Assembly (NCBI RefSeq): GCF_001591645.1
Contig: NZ_BCVH01000001.1
Coordinates: 248,001-312,000, forward strand
Reading direction: 5' to 3'
Length of the DNA: 64,000 bases
Source of the DNA: Robertmurraya korlensis NBRC 107688
GTDB taxonomy: Bacteria > Bacillota > Bacilli > Bacillales > Cytobacillaceae
Positions within the stretch are counted from its first letter, which is position 1; each line of letters begins with the position of its first letter. Made by a program: the position numbers and the translations under genes. Below the pieces are notes generated by a model, which saw only the letters and a program-made list of their open reading frames with translations, was not told where the DNA came from and ran no database searches. This document shows positions 50,508 through 61,185 of this stretch, piece after piece.

Positions 50508-51755
50508 ATGGCCATTCAAGTTAATAAACAATTAGTAGAAGATGGGAAAGTGGGTGCAATGATTGAATGGCTTGCTTCTATCGGAGAAACAGAAAACGGG
50601 GGAGTAACAAGACTTCTATATTCATCTGCCTGGCTAGAAGCCCAGTTGGAATTGAAGAGTATGATGGACCAAATGAAGTTTCATACCTATTTTGATAGTG
50701 TGGGAAACTTATTTGGTAGGTTACCAGGTACGGAAGGAAATAACAAAACGATATTGACAGGCTCTCATATAGATACGGTAGTAGACGGTGGCAAGTATGA
50801 TGGTGCATACGGTATTATTGCAAGCTTACTAGCTGCGTTAAGGCTGTTACATAAGTATGGAAATCCTAAAAAAACGGTAGAAGTGGTGTCGTTATGCGAA
50901 GAAGAGGGAAGTCGCTTCCCTTTAACCTTTTGGGGGTCTAGGAATATTAGTGGAGCTTATAATCTCACTAAAGTAGAAAATATAAAGGATGGGGAGGGTA
51001 TTTCATTTTTAGATGCGATGACACAAGTGGGCTTTGATCCGAAATTGTATTCATCACCGGTTCGTACAGATATAGAGCGATTTGTTGAAATTCATATTGA
51101 ACAGGGAATGATTCTCGAAAGAAATCAAAATCAAATTGGTATTGTTACCCATATCGTGGGGCAGCGTCGTTATACGATCTGTATCAAAGGTGAAAGTAAT
51201 CATGCAGGTACAACCCCTATGAATTTTCGGAAGGATGCAGTTAGTACTGCTTCTCATTTAATCTCTTTCTTAACGGAAAAAGCTAAGCATACCGACCCAA
51301 TGTTAGTTGCTACAGTGGGAAGATTAAACGTAAAACCGAATGTACCGAATGTAGTAGCTGGCGAAGTAGAATTTAGTCTTGATATACGTCATCATGAGGA
51401 AAAGATTATAGACCAATATTGTCAGAGTATTTTTACAGAATTCAAACGTATCTCTGATGTTTTAAATATAGCCATTGATATTTTGCAATGGATGGATGTT
51501 AAGCCAGTTAAGATGGATGAAGAAATGTGTGAGTGGGCAAGTGAGATTGCAGAAAAAAAACAATTTCGTTTCCAAAAAATGATCAGCGGGGCTGGGCATG
51601 ACGCCCAGGTGTTTGGGGGGGCTTGCCCGACTTCCTTATTGTTTGTACCTAGTCGAGGTGGAATTAGTCATTCACCAAAGGAATATACAAATTTAGAAGA
51701 TTTGGAGACCGGTATCGAGTTATTAACGGAGGTTTTATATAAATTGGCTTATTAA
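50508..51755 (+). CDS. pucF: Allantoate amidohydrolase
   Basis: 415-aa M20-family metallo-amidohydrolase converting allantoate to ureidoglycine. Metal ligands: GSHIDTV, DGAYG, CEEEGSRF, HIEQG and GAGHDAQ. First gene of the pucFGH operon; followed by pucG 10 bases later. ATG 50508 chosen over the GTG at 50499 because GGGAG lies 9 bases upstream. A related family, N-carbamoyl-L-amino-acid hydrolases, is excluded mostly by context. Confidence 0.93.
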   Translation: MAIQVNKQLVEDGKVGAMIEWLASIGETENGGVTRLLYSSAWLEAQLELKSMMDQMKFHTYFDSVGNLFGRLPGTEGNNKTILTGSHIDTVVDGGKYDGAYGIIASLLAALRLLHKYGNPKKTVEVVSLCEEEGSRFPLTFWGSRNISGAYNLTKVENIKDGEGISFLDAMTQVGFDPKLYSSPVRTDIERFVEIHIEQGMILERNQNQIGIVTHIVGQRRYTICIKGESNHAGTTPMNFRKDAVSTASHLISFLTEKAKHTDPMLVATVGRLNVKPNVPNVVAGEVEFSLDIRHHEEKIIDQYCQSIFTEFKRISDVLNIAIDILQWMDVKPVKMDEEMCEWASEIAEKKQFRFQKMISGAGHDAQVFGGACPTSLLFVPSRGGISHSPKEYTNLEDLETGIELLTEVLYKLAY

Positions 51756-51765
51756 AGGAGTGATA

Positions 51766-53019
51766 ATGTTGGTTTTCTCTCAGTTGCATACACCGATGCG
51801 TACGATTATGACACCAGGTCCGGTTGAAGTGGATCCTCGAGTATTACGTGCGATGAGTACACCCATTTTGGGACAATTTGATCCAGCTTTTACAGGCATT
51901 ATGAATGAGGTAATGGAAATGCTTCGCCAAGTTTTTCAAACAAAGAACGAATGGGCATTTCCTATTGATGGTACCTCTAGATCCGGAAATGAGGCGATTC
52001 TTTGTAGCATCATTGAACCGGGAGATCGGGTGTTAGTCCCGATCTATGGTAGATTCGGCCATTTGTTAGTGGAAATTTGTGAAAGGTATGGAGCAGATGT
52101 TTATTCAATAGAGTGTCCTTGGGGAGAAGTGTTTGATCCCACGGAAGTAATTAAAGAGATTGATAAAGTGTCACCCAAGGTTGTGGCCATTGTTCATGGG
52201 GAGACTTCAACTGGTAGATTGCAGCCGCTTGAAGAGATTGGAAAGGCTTGTCGAGAAAGAGATGTACTACTTGTAGTAGATGCTGTTGCCTCTATCGGTG
52301 GGGTGGAGGTTAAAACCGATGAATGGTTCATAGATGGTATTATTGGTGGTACTCAAAAATGCTTATCCGTTCCTTCTGGAATGGCTCCCATTACGTATAA
52401 CGAGCGGATCGAAAGCATATTATACGCACGGAAAAAGGTGGAGCGTGGAATTGCAACCAAGGAAGATTTGAAGTACACCAGAAGTAAGAATTCCATTGCA
52501 AGTAATTATTTTGATTTAAGTATGATTCAGGATTATTGGGGTCCGCGAAGACTTAATCATCATACGGAGGCAACCTCAATGATATATGCTTTGCATGAAG
52601 GTTTAAGGCTTGTATTGTTAGAAGGTCTAGAGGAGCGATTTACTCGGCATCAGTTTCATGAAAGGGCGTTAATTGCGGGACTAGAGGCAATGGGGTTAAA
52701 GCTTTTTGGTGATTCTCAGCATAAACTTCCATGTGTGACTTGTATCGAAATTCCGAATGGGGTAGACGGTGAATCGGTTAGGAACATGCTACTTGAAGCA
52801 TTTAGTATTGAAATTGCTTCCTCCTTTGGTCCTCTTCACGGGAAAATTTGGAGAATTGGCACCATGGGATTTAGCTGTCGCAAAGAAAATGTCCTTGCCG
52901 TACTTGGAGCGCTTGAAGCGGTTTTAATCCGGCACGGTGTGAATGTTCATCGGGGAGATGCGTTGCAGGCTTGCTTAGACGTATATACGAGTGAGAATCA
53001 AAGTTTGCTAAAGTTATAG
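51766..53019 (+). CDS. pucG: (S)-Ureidoglycine-glyoxylate aminotransferase
   Basis: 417-aa class V PLP aminotransferase of the PucG type, which transfers the amino group of ureidoglycine to glyoxylate. N-terminal TPGPVEVDPRVLRAM, PLP Asp in VVDAVASIGG and the Schiff-base Lys in GGTQKCLSVPSG. ATG 51766 with AAAGGAG upstream. Length as B. subtilis PucG (416). Confidence 0.94.
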   Translation: MLVFSQLHTPMRTIMTPGPVEVDPRVLRAMSTPILGQFDPAFTGIMNEVMEMLRQVFQTKNEWAFPIDGTSRSGNEAILCSIIEPGDRVLVPIYGRFGHLLVEICERYGADVYSIECPWGEVFDPTEVIKEIDKVSPKVVAIVHGETSTGRLQPLEEIGKACRERDVLLVVDAVASIGGVEVKTDEWFIDGIIGGTQKCLSVPSGMAPITYNERIESILYARKKVERGIATKEDLKYTRSKNSIASNYFDLSMIQDYWGPRRLNHHTEATSMIYALHEGLRLVLLEGLEERFTRHQFHERALIAGLEAMGLKLFGDSQHKLPCVTCIEIPNGVDGESVRNMLLEAFSIEIASSFGPLHGKIWRIGTMGFSCRKENVLAVLGALEAVLIRHGVNVHRGDALQACLDVYTSENQSLLKL

Positions 53020-53034
53020 TAGAGGTGACGGTGC

Positions 53035-54396
53035 ATGACTGAATATGATCTATTGATTCGTAATGGCTTTGTCGTATTGTCAAATGAAGTAACACAAACA
53101 GACATAGCAGTTAAAGATGGTGTCATTGTAAGAATTGAAGCTGGTATAGATGCATCGGCACTAGAGGAGCGGGATGCAACAGGGATGTATATTTTTCCTG
53201 GTATGATCGATGTACATGTTCATTTTAGTGAACCAGGTCGGGAGCATTGGGAAGGATTTGAGACTGGCTCTAAAATGTTGGCTGCTGGCGGTTGTACAAC
53301 TTATTTTGACATGCCGTTAAATGGAATTCCCTCCACTATTAATGACAGAGCTTTACAAGAAAAGGCAGTGATCGGACAAAGTAAGTCCGTAGTTGATTTT
53401 GCCTTATGGGGTGGGCTAGTCCCTAATAATGAAAAAGATTTAAAAGGGCTTGCAGAATATGGAGCTATCGGTTTTAAAGCCTTTCTATCAGATACAGGCA
53501 ATGATGAATTCGAAAGATCTGATGAGTATACACTGTTAAACGGAATGAAAGAAATTGCTTCTTTAGGAAAGATTCTAGCGTTACATGCGGAAAGTGCCCC
53601 GATAACCAACTGGCTAATGAGGGAGAAACAGCAAAAGGGGTTAGTCAGTCCTAACGATTACCTTGAGTCCCGTCCGATCATCGCAGAAGCAGAGGCGGTG
53701 GATCGGGCTATAGCCTATGCAAAGCTCACTGGATGCGCGTTGCATTTTGTTCATATAAGTAGTGAAGCAGCGATAAACAACATTGAAGCAGCAAAATTAG
53801 CTGGAATAGATATTACGGTTGAGACCTGTCCTCATTATTTATTATTTTCTCATCAGGCTCTTGTGGAGAAAGGGGCTATTGCCAAATGTGCTCCACCATT
53901 AAGGGAGAAAAAGGAACAAGAAAGACTTATACAATTATTAATAGAAGGAAAGTTTGATATGATATCGTCTGACCATTCCCCTTGTCCTTATTCAATGAAA
54001 GACCCTTCTGTTTATAATTTGTTTGAAGCCTGGGGAGGAATTAGCGGTGGACAATTTACGCTATTATCGATGATTGAGTTAGCAATCAATCATAATATTC
54101 CTTTTACAAGGATAGCAGAATGGACCTCAGCAGCACCCGCAAAACGATTTCATCTGCATTCAAAAGGAAGTATTCAAGTAGGAATGGATGCTGATTTTGC
54201 GATTGTATCTATGGAGAATCTTACAGTAACAGAGGATAATTTCTTCGCCAAACATAAACAAAGTCTTTACTTAGGGCATACCTTTCCATGTCAAGTAACC
54301 GCGACATATAACCGAGGGAAGTTAATTTTTGAAAATGGGGATATGATTGAATCTGGTAGTGTTGGAAAGTGGCTACAAGGAAGTAATATACATTAA
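53035..54396 (+). CDS. pucH: Allantoinase
   Basis: 453-aa metal-dependent cyclic amidohydrolase opening allantoin to allantoate. Binuclear site residues: DVHVHFSEPG, carboxylated Lys in GFKAFLSDTG, LHAESA, HFVHIS and SSDHSP. Third gene of the operon, 15 bases behind pucG, ending in a terminator. Allantoinase rather than dihydropyrimidinase because of context and similarity in length to PucH. Confidence 0.93.
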   Translation: MTEYDLLIRNGFVVLSNEVTQTDIAVKDGVIVRIEAGIDASALEERDATGMYIFPGMIDVHVHFSEPGREHWEGFETGSKMLAAGGCTTYFDMPLNGIPSTINDRALQEKAVIGQSKSVVDFALWGGLVPNNEKDLKGLAEYGAIGFKAFLSDTGNDEFERSDEYTLLNGMKEIASLGKILALHAESAPITNWLMREKQQKGLVSPNDYLESRPIIAEAEAVDRAIAYAKLTGCALHFVHISSEAAINNIEAAKLAGIDITVETCPHYLLFSHQALVEKGAIAKCAPPLREKKEQERLIQLLIEGKFDMISSDHSPCPYSMKDPSVYNLFEAWGGISGGQFTLLSMIELAINHNIPFTRIAEWTSAAPAKRFHLHSKGSIQVGMDADFAIVSMENLTVTEDNFFAKHKQSLYLGHTFPCQVTATYNRGKLIFENGDMIESGSVGKWLQGSNIH

Positions 54397-54416
54397 GTAA
54401 ATTTATTTACAAAAAA

Positions 54417-54446
54417 GTAAAGGAGGAGATCCTTTGCTTTTTTTGT
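54417..54446 (+). terminator. Terminator of pucFGH
   Basis: Stem GTAAAGGA/TCCTTTGC (one G-T pair) with loop GGAGA and seven T. Confidence 0.75.
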
Positions 54447-54566
54447 TCAACAAATCTTAAACCTTACAATCTAAAATTGTGGTAAAATAGTATACTGGTC
54501 TAGTTCTAGAAAAGTGAAATCACATAGGTATATGGTTGATTTCTTCTTAATAAAGTAGGTGAAATA

Positions 54567-56726
54567 GTGAGTAGAGTGATTATCACTGAAAAGCCATCTG
54601 TTGCTAAAAATATTGCAGATGCATTGAAAATTAAAGGCAGACAAGATGGATATTACGAAGGTAATGGTTATATTATAACCTGGGCATTTGGACACCTTTT
54701 GCAACTTTATGATGCTAAAGATTATGATGAGAAAATGGTCAGATGGAATATGGAAAACTTCCCTTTTATTCCTCCTAACTTTCGGTATAAAGTAAAAAGT
54801 GATCCAAGGAATAGAGAGAAGGAAGATTTAGGTGCAAGAAAGCAACTAAAGATTATCTACCATTTAATCAAACGAAACGATGTAGAGATGGTTATATCTG
54901 CTTGCGACTATGATCGAGAGGGACAAATTATCGGGGATACGATTATTTATAACCTTAAAACCCAAAAGCAAGTATACCGATTGTTACTTAATGAATGGAC
55001 ACCTGATGAGGTGTTACGAGGGCTTCAAGAAATGAAGCCTAACGCAGAGATGAGACCTCTTCAAGATGCTGGAATTGGCCGTCAATGGGCGGATTGGGTG
55101 ATAGGCATTAATTTGACCTCTGTTGCAACGTTAAAGTTCCAAAAGGGAAAAGGGAAGGCCCTTAATATTGGTAGAGTTCTTTTGCCAACGTTAAAAATTA
55201 TTTATGATCGTGATAAAGCGATTGAGAATTTTAAACCAGAAGAATACTTCAAACTAGCTGCTACCTTTAGGACACAGGCTGGGGAAGTGTACGAAGGTAG
55301 TTATATTGAAAACGAGGAAGAAAAGTTTTCCGATAAAGAGGACCTCGAACACGTTCAACAAGCTTTACAGAGTCAATCGGCAACGATAGCCGATAAACAA
55401 GTGGAACGCAAAAGAGAGTATCCTCCATATTTATTCAATCTATCGAATTTACAGGGGTTTATTACTAGTAAATTTAAAGGCTGGACCTCAGATAAAGTTT
55501 TAAAAGTGGCCCAATCCCTATATGAGAAAAAATATATAACGTACCCAAGAACGGCTAGTGTTGTGCTAGAGGAAAGTCTTGTTGGAAAAACAGCAAAGGT
55601 TGTAGAAAATATTACTAAAGGACTTCCCTATGAGAATGAAGTGAAGTTTTCGAAACTCAAGCGAGTGTTTGATAATTCAAAGGTTGAAAGTCACAGCGCG
55701 ATCATACCAACCTACCTAATTCCAAAATCGCTAACGAAAGACGAAGAAATTGTTTATCATGCGATAAAGAACCGTTTGATCATGCAATTTATGCCTGTAG
55801 CTGAACATGAAGAAACAAAAATTATGACCCAAATAAATAACCTTACTATCAAAGGTGTGTTTGTCTCAAAGGGTAGGGTTCAACTTGTTGAAGGATGGAG
55901 AAAGGTGGAAAAAATTGAATCGAAAGATACGGTTTTACCACTTGTCACGATCAATGAGCCAGTTGAAATTATAGGTGACAAACTTACTTCGCATGCCACG
56001 AAACCACCGAAGTACCACACTGAAAAGACTCTTCTTAAAGTGATGGAGACTTGTGGAAAAGGGCAGGATGATGAAGAAAGTGAAGAAATGATGGCTGCCA
56101 TCCTAAGTGGTTATAGTATTGGTACTCCAGCTACAAGAGCGGAAACGATTAAGAAGCTGAAGGATATCGGTTATATCGAAGCTCGAAATAAAAGTTTAAT
56201 TTGTTCCGAACTTGGAAAGAGCCTTGTTGAGACTTTTCCAGTGAAGGAATTATTTGACTTAGAATTTACCGGACGTCTTGAAAAAACACTATCAGATATA
56301 GAAAAACAAAAGTTTACGAAAGAAAGTTTCTTGAATCTGATTTTTGATTTCACCACAAGTGCGGTAAATACGATTAAAAATGAAAAAGATATTATTATTA
56401 ATGAAGTGTCTTATGAAAACAAGTCCATTGAGGTGTTAGGAAAATGCCCCGCATGTAATTATGGGAGTATTATTGAGGGCCAAAAAGGCTTCGGCTGCAG
56501 CAATTGGAAAAATGGTTGCAAATTTGTTGTTTGGAAAAATGATAAATTTTTGGCTGCTTTAAAGAAAAAGCCATCAAAAACAATGGTGAAGATGCTCTTG
56601 AAGAATGGGACAGCAACTGTAAAAGGCTTAACCAGTAAAAAAGGGAATAAATTTGATGCAAATTTACGTTATGAAAAAAATCCTGATAATGACTACTATA
56701 GCTGGAAATTGGAATTTTTGAAATGA
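54567..56726 (+). CDS. topB: DNA topoisomerase III
   Basis: 719-aa type IA topoisomerase. TOPRIM motif VIITEKPSVAKNIADAL and ACDYDREGQ; active-site Tyr in KYITYPRTAS; C-terminal zinc-finger-like CPACNYGS...CSNWKNGC. It relaxes and decatenates DNA during replication and recombination. Start GTG with AAAGTAGGTGAAA upstream. No mobile-element genes around, so this is the chromosomal TopB. Confidence 0.95.
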   Translation: MSRVIITEKPSVAKNIADALKIKGRQDGYYEGNGYIITWAFGHLLQLYDAKDYDEKMVRWNMENFPFIPPNFRYKVKSDPRNREKEDLGARKQLKIIYHLIKRNDVEMVISACDYDREGQIIGDTIIYNLKTQKQVYRLLLNEWTPDEVLRGLQEMKPNAEMRPLQDAGIGRQWADWVIGINLTSVATLKFQKGKGKALNIGRVLLPTLKIIYDRDKAIENFKPEEYFKLAATFRTQAGEVYEGSYIENEEEKFSDKEDLEHVQQALQSQSATIADKQVERKREYPPYLFNLSNLQGFITSKFKGWTSDKVLKVAQSLYEKKYITYPRTASVVLEESLVGKTAKVVENITKGLPYENEVKFSKLKRVFDNSKVESHSAIIPTYLIPKSLTKDEEIVYHAIKNRLIMQFMPVAEHEETKIMTQINNLTIKGVFVSKGRVQLVEGWRKVEKIESKDTVLPLVTINEPVEIIGDKLTSHATKPPKYHTEKTLLKVMETCGKGQDDEESEEMMAAILSGYSIGTPATRAETIKKLKDIGYIEARNKSLICSELGKSLVETFPVKELFDLEFTGRLEKTLSDIEKQKFTKESFLNLIFDFTTSAVNTIKNEKDIIINEVSYENKSIEVLGKCPACNYGSIIEGQKGFGCSNWKNGCKFVVWKNDKFLAALKKKPSKTMVKMLLKNGTATVKGLTSKKGNKFDANLRYEKNPDNDYYSWKLEFLK

Positions 56727-56814
56727 GTGTTTGATTGGAAGGGAATTCCCTTGTCTCCATTTTTTAACTATAGTAAACTTTTAATATTGATGATGCACGC
56801 GGGAGGGTCAATGG

Positions 56815-57237
56815 ATGCCAACACCGAGTATGGAGGATTATATCGAACAGATATACAATTTAATTGAAGAAAAAGGCTACGCACGAGTTTCGGACATTGC
56901 GGAAGGTTTATCTGTTCATCCCTCTTCAGTTACGAAAATGGTCCAAAAGCTAGATCGAGATGAATACTTAGTATACGAAAAGTATAGAGGACTTATTTTA
57001 ACACCGAAGGGTAAAAAAATAGGAAAAAGACTCGTTTATCGTCATGAACTTCTAGAACAGCTGCTACGAACGATAGGTGTGAAAGAAGATAATATTTATG
57101 ATGATGTCGAGGGGATTGAGCATCACTTGAGTTGGGATGCAATTGACCGAATTGGAGATTTAGTTCAATTCTTTGAAGAAGACGAAAGTCGAATAGACGC
57201 ATTAAGGGAAATACAAAAGAAGAATGAAGATAATTAG
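56815..57237 (+). CDS. mntR: Manganese-dependent repressor MntR
   Basis: 140-aa DtxR-family regulator. All metal ligands of B. subtilis MntR are at the same residue numbers: D8, E11, H77, E99, E102 and H103. Winged HTH with [18 protein letters not shown]. It represses Mn(II) uptake genes when manganese is plentiful; no mnt transport genes are in the window. ATG 56815 with GGGAGGG 7 bases upstream. Confidence 0.97.
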   Translation: MPTPSMEDYIEQIYNLIEEKGYARVSDIAEGLSVHPSSVTKMVQKLDRDEYLVYEKYRGLILTPKGKKIGKRLVYRHELLEQLLRTIGVKEDNIYDDVEGIEHHLSWDAIDRIGDLVQFFEEDESRIDALREIQKKNEDN

Positions 57238-57239
57238 TA

Positions 57240-57272
57240 AAAAGGAGAGTGTAATAAACACTCTCCTTTTTG
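57240..57272. terminator. Bidirectional terminator between mntR and metA
   Basis: Perfect 13-bp stem AAAAGGAGAGTGT/ACACTCTCCTTTT with loop AATAA and flanking A and T runs. Confidence 0.88.
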
Positions 57273-57273
57273 T

Positions 57274-58182
57274 TTATTCCCAAATATATGGTGTTTGCTG
57301 ATAAACATAGTAGTTGAGCCAGTTTGAGAAGAGTAGATGAGCATGTGAGCGCCATTTGTTGCTAGGGACTTGTTTCGGATCATTATTTGGAAAATAATTT
57401 TCCGGAACATGGATATCTAGACCTTTATTTAAGTCCCGAGAGTACTCCTCAGATAATGTAGTGGATTCGTACTCTAAATGTCCAGTAATCATAATATGCT
57501 TTCCCTCGTTGGCACTTATGATAAAAGGACCTGCTTCTTCTGAGCTTGATAATAATTTAAGGGAAGGATGATTGATTATTTCCTCAATCATCACATCTGT
57601 GTATCTAGAGTGAGGAGCGAGGTATTCATCATCAAACCCTCTTAATAGTTTGTCTGAACGGTCATGAACATGGTGTGAGAAAATGCCAGAGCACTTTTTT
57701 GATAACTCATATTTTCCAATACCATAGTGATGATACAAGGCTGCTTGTGCCCCCCAACAAATATGTAATGTTGAAGTGACATTCGTTTTAGACCAGTCCA
57801 TAATCATCTTTAGTTCTTCCCAATAATCTACCTCTTCAAAGGAAAGCAGCTCAACAGGAGCTCCAGTAACGATTAATCCATCATATTTTCTGTGCTTAAT
57901 TTCAGAGAATGATGTGTAAAATTGGTCAAGATGCAGCTGGCTTGTATTTTTCGCTTGATGAGTAACGGTTTGTAAAAAAGAAATATTAACTTGTAGAGGA
58001 GTATTCCCTAAAAGTCTAAGTAACTGGGCCTCTGCCTTTTGCTTTTCTGGCATTAAATTTAGGATGACAATATTTAACGGGCGGATGTCTTGGTGATTAG
58101 CTCTTTCGTCGTCCATAATAAAGATATTTTCAGATTCTAGTATTTCTCGAGCCGGTAAAAGCTTCGGAATTTTGATTGGCAA
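57274..58182 (-). CDS. metA: Homoserine O-acetyltransferase MetA
   Basis: 302-aa enzyme of the MetA (HTS-like) family, first step of methionine synthesis. Nucleophile C142 in HICWGAQA, His/Glu in [10 protein letters not shown]. Residue 111 is Glu (GAPVE), which in Bacillus cereus MetA is reported to select acetyl-CoA over succinyl-CoA. No SAM riboswitch in the 164-base gap to fhs. Confidence 0.93.
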   Translation of the reverse strand: MPIKIPKLLPAREILESENIFIMDDERANHQDIRPLNIVILNLMPEKQKAEAQLLRLLGNTPLQVNISFLQTVTHQAKNTSQLHLDQFYTSFSEIKHRKYDGLIVTGAPVELLSFEEVDYWEELKMIMDWSKTNVTSTLHICWGAQAALYHHYGIGKYELSKKCSGIFSHHVHDRSDKLLRGFDDEYLAPHSRYTDVMIEEIINHPSLKLLSSSEEAGPFIISANEGKHIMITGHLEYESTTLSEEYSRDLNKGLDIHVPENYFPNNDPKQVPSNKWRSHAHLLFSNWLNYYVYQQTPYIWE

Positions 58183-58346
58183 TGAACTTCAACCCCTTTA
58201 TTCAATATTCAGGCTATTTATATTATATACTGGATTTTTTTAGTATCAAGAATAATGATAAAAGAACTTAAAAAAAGAGTGAATACAAAGAACATTTCCA
58301 AATGGTACAATATACATGAAAAAATATGGGCATGGAGGTAACATCT

Positions 58347-60035
58347 TTGAACATCAAGGTTAGCGTAAAAAGTGATATTGAAATTGCACAATCTGCAGAA
58401 ATGAAACCGATCATTCAAATTGCTGAAAAAATTGGATTAACAGATGATGACCTTGAGCTGTACGGGAAATATAAAGCGAAGCTCTCATCTGACACATTAA
58501 GTAAAATCCAAGGGAATCCAAATGGCAAAATCATTCTTGTAACAGCGATTAACCCAACTCCTGCTGGAGAAGGGAAGTCCACTGTCACTGTGGGATTAGG
58601 CGATGCTTTTGCCGGGCTTGGAAAAAAGGTGATTATTGCTATGAGGGAACCATCCTTAGGACCTACGATGGGAGTGAAGGGTGGAGCCGCAGGTGGTGGA
58701 TATTCTCAAGTACTTCCGATGGATGAAATAAATTTACATTTTACAGGTGATCTACACGCCATTACCACCGCTAATAATGCATTAGCCGCACTAATTGATA
58801 ATCATATTCAGCAAGGAAATGAACTACAGATCGACCAAAGAAGAATTGTTTGGAAGAGAGCACTCGATTTAAATGATCGTGCCTTACGGAATATCATTAT
58901 CGGGTTAGGTGGGCCGATGCAGGGTGTACCACGTGAAGATGGATTTGATATTACCGTTGCTTCAGAAATTATGGCTGTTTTATGCTTAGCGAACGATTTA
59001 AAGGATTTAAAGCGACGACTGTCTGAGATGGTGGTAGCCTATAATATTGACAAACAGCCGGTAACGGTTTCACAACTGGGTGTGGAAGGCGCTTTAGCAC
59101 TAATTTTAAAAGATGCCGTTAAACCCAATCTTGTACAAACGATTGAGCATACACCAGCCCTTGTACACGGTGGACCGTTTGCTAACATTGCCCATGGATG
59201 TAATTCAATCATTGCCACGACAGCTGCGTCTAAGCTTGCGGATTTCGTAATTACAGAAGCTGGTTTTGGAGCCGATCTTGGAGCAGAAAAGTTTTTACAT
59301 ATTAAAGCAAGAAACGGAGATGTATTGCCAGAAGCGGTTGTTGTCGTTGCAACGATTAGAGCTCTGAAAATGCATGGTGGTGTTGGGAAACAAAATCTAA
59401 ATCATGAAAATGTTGAAGCGCTCATTGCAGGCTTTGATAATTTGAAAAAACATGTGGAAACGATCAGAAGCTTTGGCTTACCTGTCGTCGTTGCCATTAA
59501 CAAGTTCATATCAGATACCACTCTTGAAGTGGACACCTTATTGAAACTGTGTGAAAAAGAAGGTGTCCAAGTTGCACTAACCGAAGTATGGGAAAAGGGT
59601 GGGCAAGGTGGTATTGCCTTAGCAGAGAAATTGTTAAAAGTCATCGAAAATCATGATGAAGAATATGCTCCTTTATATAATGTGAGTGACTCGATTGAAG
59701 AAAAAATCCGTTCTATTGTTCAAAAGGTATATGGAGGCAAAGATGTCGAGTTCTCATCAAAGGCTAAAAAGCAAATGAAGGACTTTGAGCAATACGGATG
59801 GGATCGTCTTCCGATTTGTATGGCCAAAACACAATATTCCCTTTCAGATGACCCGAGTAAGCTTGGTAGACCAACCGATTTTACGGTTTCAGTTAGAGAA
59901 TTAAAACCTTCAATCGGTGCTGGCTTCCTCGTTGCTTTAACAGGAGATGTTATGACGATGCCGGGATTACCGAAGCAACCAGCAGCGCTGAAAATGGATG
60001 TTGATGAACAAGGCAATGCGGTAGGGCTATTCTAA
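58347..60035 (+). CDS. fhs: Formate-tetrahydrofolate ligase
   Basis: 562 aa, ATP-dependent synthesis of 10-formyl-THF. P-loop [34 protein letters not shown] and the C-terminal [12 protein letters not shown] are family hallmarks. TTG 58347 is chosen because GGAGGT lies 8 bases upstream; ATG 58326 would enclose it. Divergent from metA; both supply C1 and methionine metabolism. Confidence 0.95.
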   Translation: MNIKVSVKSDIEIAQSAEMKPIIQIAEKIGLTDDDLELYGKYKAKLSSDTLSKIQGNPNGKIILVTAINPTPAGEGKSTVTVGLGDAFAGLGKKVIIAMREPSLGPTMGVKGGAAGGGYSQVLPMDEINLHFTGDLHAITTANNALAALIDNHIQQGNELQIDQRRIVWKRALDLNDRALRNIIIGLGGPMQGVPREDGFDITVASEIMAVLCLANDLKDLKRRLSEMVVAYNIDKQPVTVSQLGVEGALALILKDAVKPNLVQTIEHTPALVHGGPFANIAHGCNSIIATTAASKLADFVITEAGFGADLGAEKFLHIKARNGDVLPEAVVVVATIRALKMHGGVGKQNLNHENVEALIAGFDNLKKHVETIRSFGLPVVVAINKFISDTTLEVDTLLKLCEKEGVQVALTEVWEKGGQGGIALAEKLLKVIENHDEEYAPLYNVSDSIEEKIRSIVQKVYGGKDVEFSSKAKKQMKDFEQYGWDRLPICMAKTQYSLSDDPSKLGRPTDFTVSVRELKPSIGAGFLVALTGDVMTMPGLPKQPAALKMDVDEQGNAVGLF

Positions 60036-60065
60036 ACGAATGATGAATAAATGAGGTATTAATGA

Positions 60066-60587
60066 ATGTTTGATCCTACGGCTTTTGATAATGTAAAGGT
60101 GGTTTTAGAAGGTGCCCTCTATGACCTAGATCTTGCGGGTCAACTTTGCATAACTGATCGAAACGATGTTGTAAATATGGCAAAGCTATCTCGACAATTT
60201 GAAATAACAGCAAAGAAGAGTATAGAAAGTAAGATTAGCTGTACAGTCTTTTTGCGTGCAGATATTACGAATCTTGCAGCAGAGTTACATCCCATGTTGC
60301 AATCAGAAAAAGAAGCGGGCTGTCACTTTAAAATGGTGTACTCTATACTCGAGCAAAGCACGTTTGATATAAGAACTCTGGAGGTTCTTCAATCCATCTG
60401 GGGGAAGGATAGGGAGTATCATTGCAAGGTCATCTCTGATCCACTACAGGATAAGGCTGGCAATATAATAGAGATTGAAGTTCATTTTAAAAGACTCATT
60501 TATGAAGAGCAAATCGAAGACTTAACGGTACTTGCTGATTTTATCTTGCAATCCTTAGAAAATCTTGTACAGGATTTTAGAAAATAG
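60066..60587 (+). CDS. Hypothetical cytoplasmic protein
   Basis: 173 aa, acidic, mixed alpha/beta with no transmembrane helix or catalytic motif I can name. AATGAGGTATTA precedes the ATG. It lies between fhs and bsaA, 13 bases before the latter, so co-transcription with bsaA is likely. Confidence 0.7.
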   Translation: MFDPTAFDNVKVVLEGALYDLDLAGQLCITDRNDVVNMAKLSRQFEITAKKSIESKISCTVFLRADITNLAAELHPMLQSEKEAGCHFKMVYSILEQSTFDIRTLEVLQSIWGKDREYHCKVISDPLQDKAGNIIEIEVHFKRLIYEEQIEDLTVLADFILQSLENLVQDFRK

Positions 60588-60600
60588 GAGGAGTAAAGGG

Positions 60601-61077
60601 ATGACTGTATATCAATTTGAAGTGAAGCAAATTAATGGTGAAACCATATCTCTATCAGAATATAAGGGAGATGTTCTATTAATTGTAAACACAGCTAGTA
60701 ATTGTGGTTTTACCCCTCAATACAAACAACTCCAAGAGCTTTATGAACAATATAAAGAAAAAGGATTTACTGTTTTAGGCTTTCCTTGTAATCAGTTTAT
60801 GAATCAAGAACCAGGTACTGAAGCAGATATCCAGTCCTTTTGTGAAATGAATTTCGGTGTCACCTTTCCATTGTTCTCAAAGGTTGATGTAAATGGGAAA
60901 AATGCTCATCCTCTTTTTCAGTACGTAACGGAAGAGGCGCCAGGAGTATTAGGAGTGAAAGCTGTTAAATGGAATTTCACTAAATTTTTAGTGAATCGTT
61001 CAGGAGAAGTAGTTGAAAGGTATGCTCCCAATACTAACCCAAAAGAAATTGCACAGGACATTGAAAAATTGATTTAA
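60601..61077 (+). CDS. bsaA: Glutathione peroxidase-family thiol peroxidase
   Basis: 158 aa thioredoxin-fold peroxidase. Peroxidatic C35 in NTASNCGFTPQY (Cys, not selenocysteine), GFPCNQF and KWNFTKFLV supply the Gln and Trp/Asn of the tetrad. Matches B. subtilis BsaA in length. AGGAGGAG ribosome binding site before ATG 60601. Confidence 0.94.
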   Translation: MTVYQFEVKQINGETISLSEYKGDVLLIVNTASNCGFTPQYKQLQELYEQYKEKGFTVLGFPCNQFMNQEPGTEADIQSFCEMNFGVTFPLFSKVDVNGKNAHPLFQYVTEEAPGVLGVKAVKWNFTKFLVNRSGEVVERYAPNTNPKEIAQDIEKLI

Positions 61078-61080
61078 AAT

Positions 61081-61107
61081 GAACCCCTTGCTTTGGCAAG
61101 GGTTCTT
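61081..61107 (+). terminator. Terminator after bsaA
   Basis: Stem GAACCC-CTTGC/GCAAG-GGGTTC type with one bulged C, short loop and TT tail. Confidence 0.65.
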
Positions 61108-61185
61108 AATTAATGAAAATTTTCTGAATTATCTTTACATGAACTATATTTATTACTACTATAAAAATAAAAGGGGGGAATTAGA

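Noticed and set aside
58183-58346. SAM riboswitch before metA
   Set aside because: The gap is too short and shows neither the S-box core nor a terminator/antiterminator pair.
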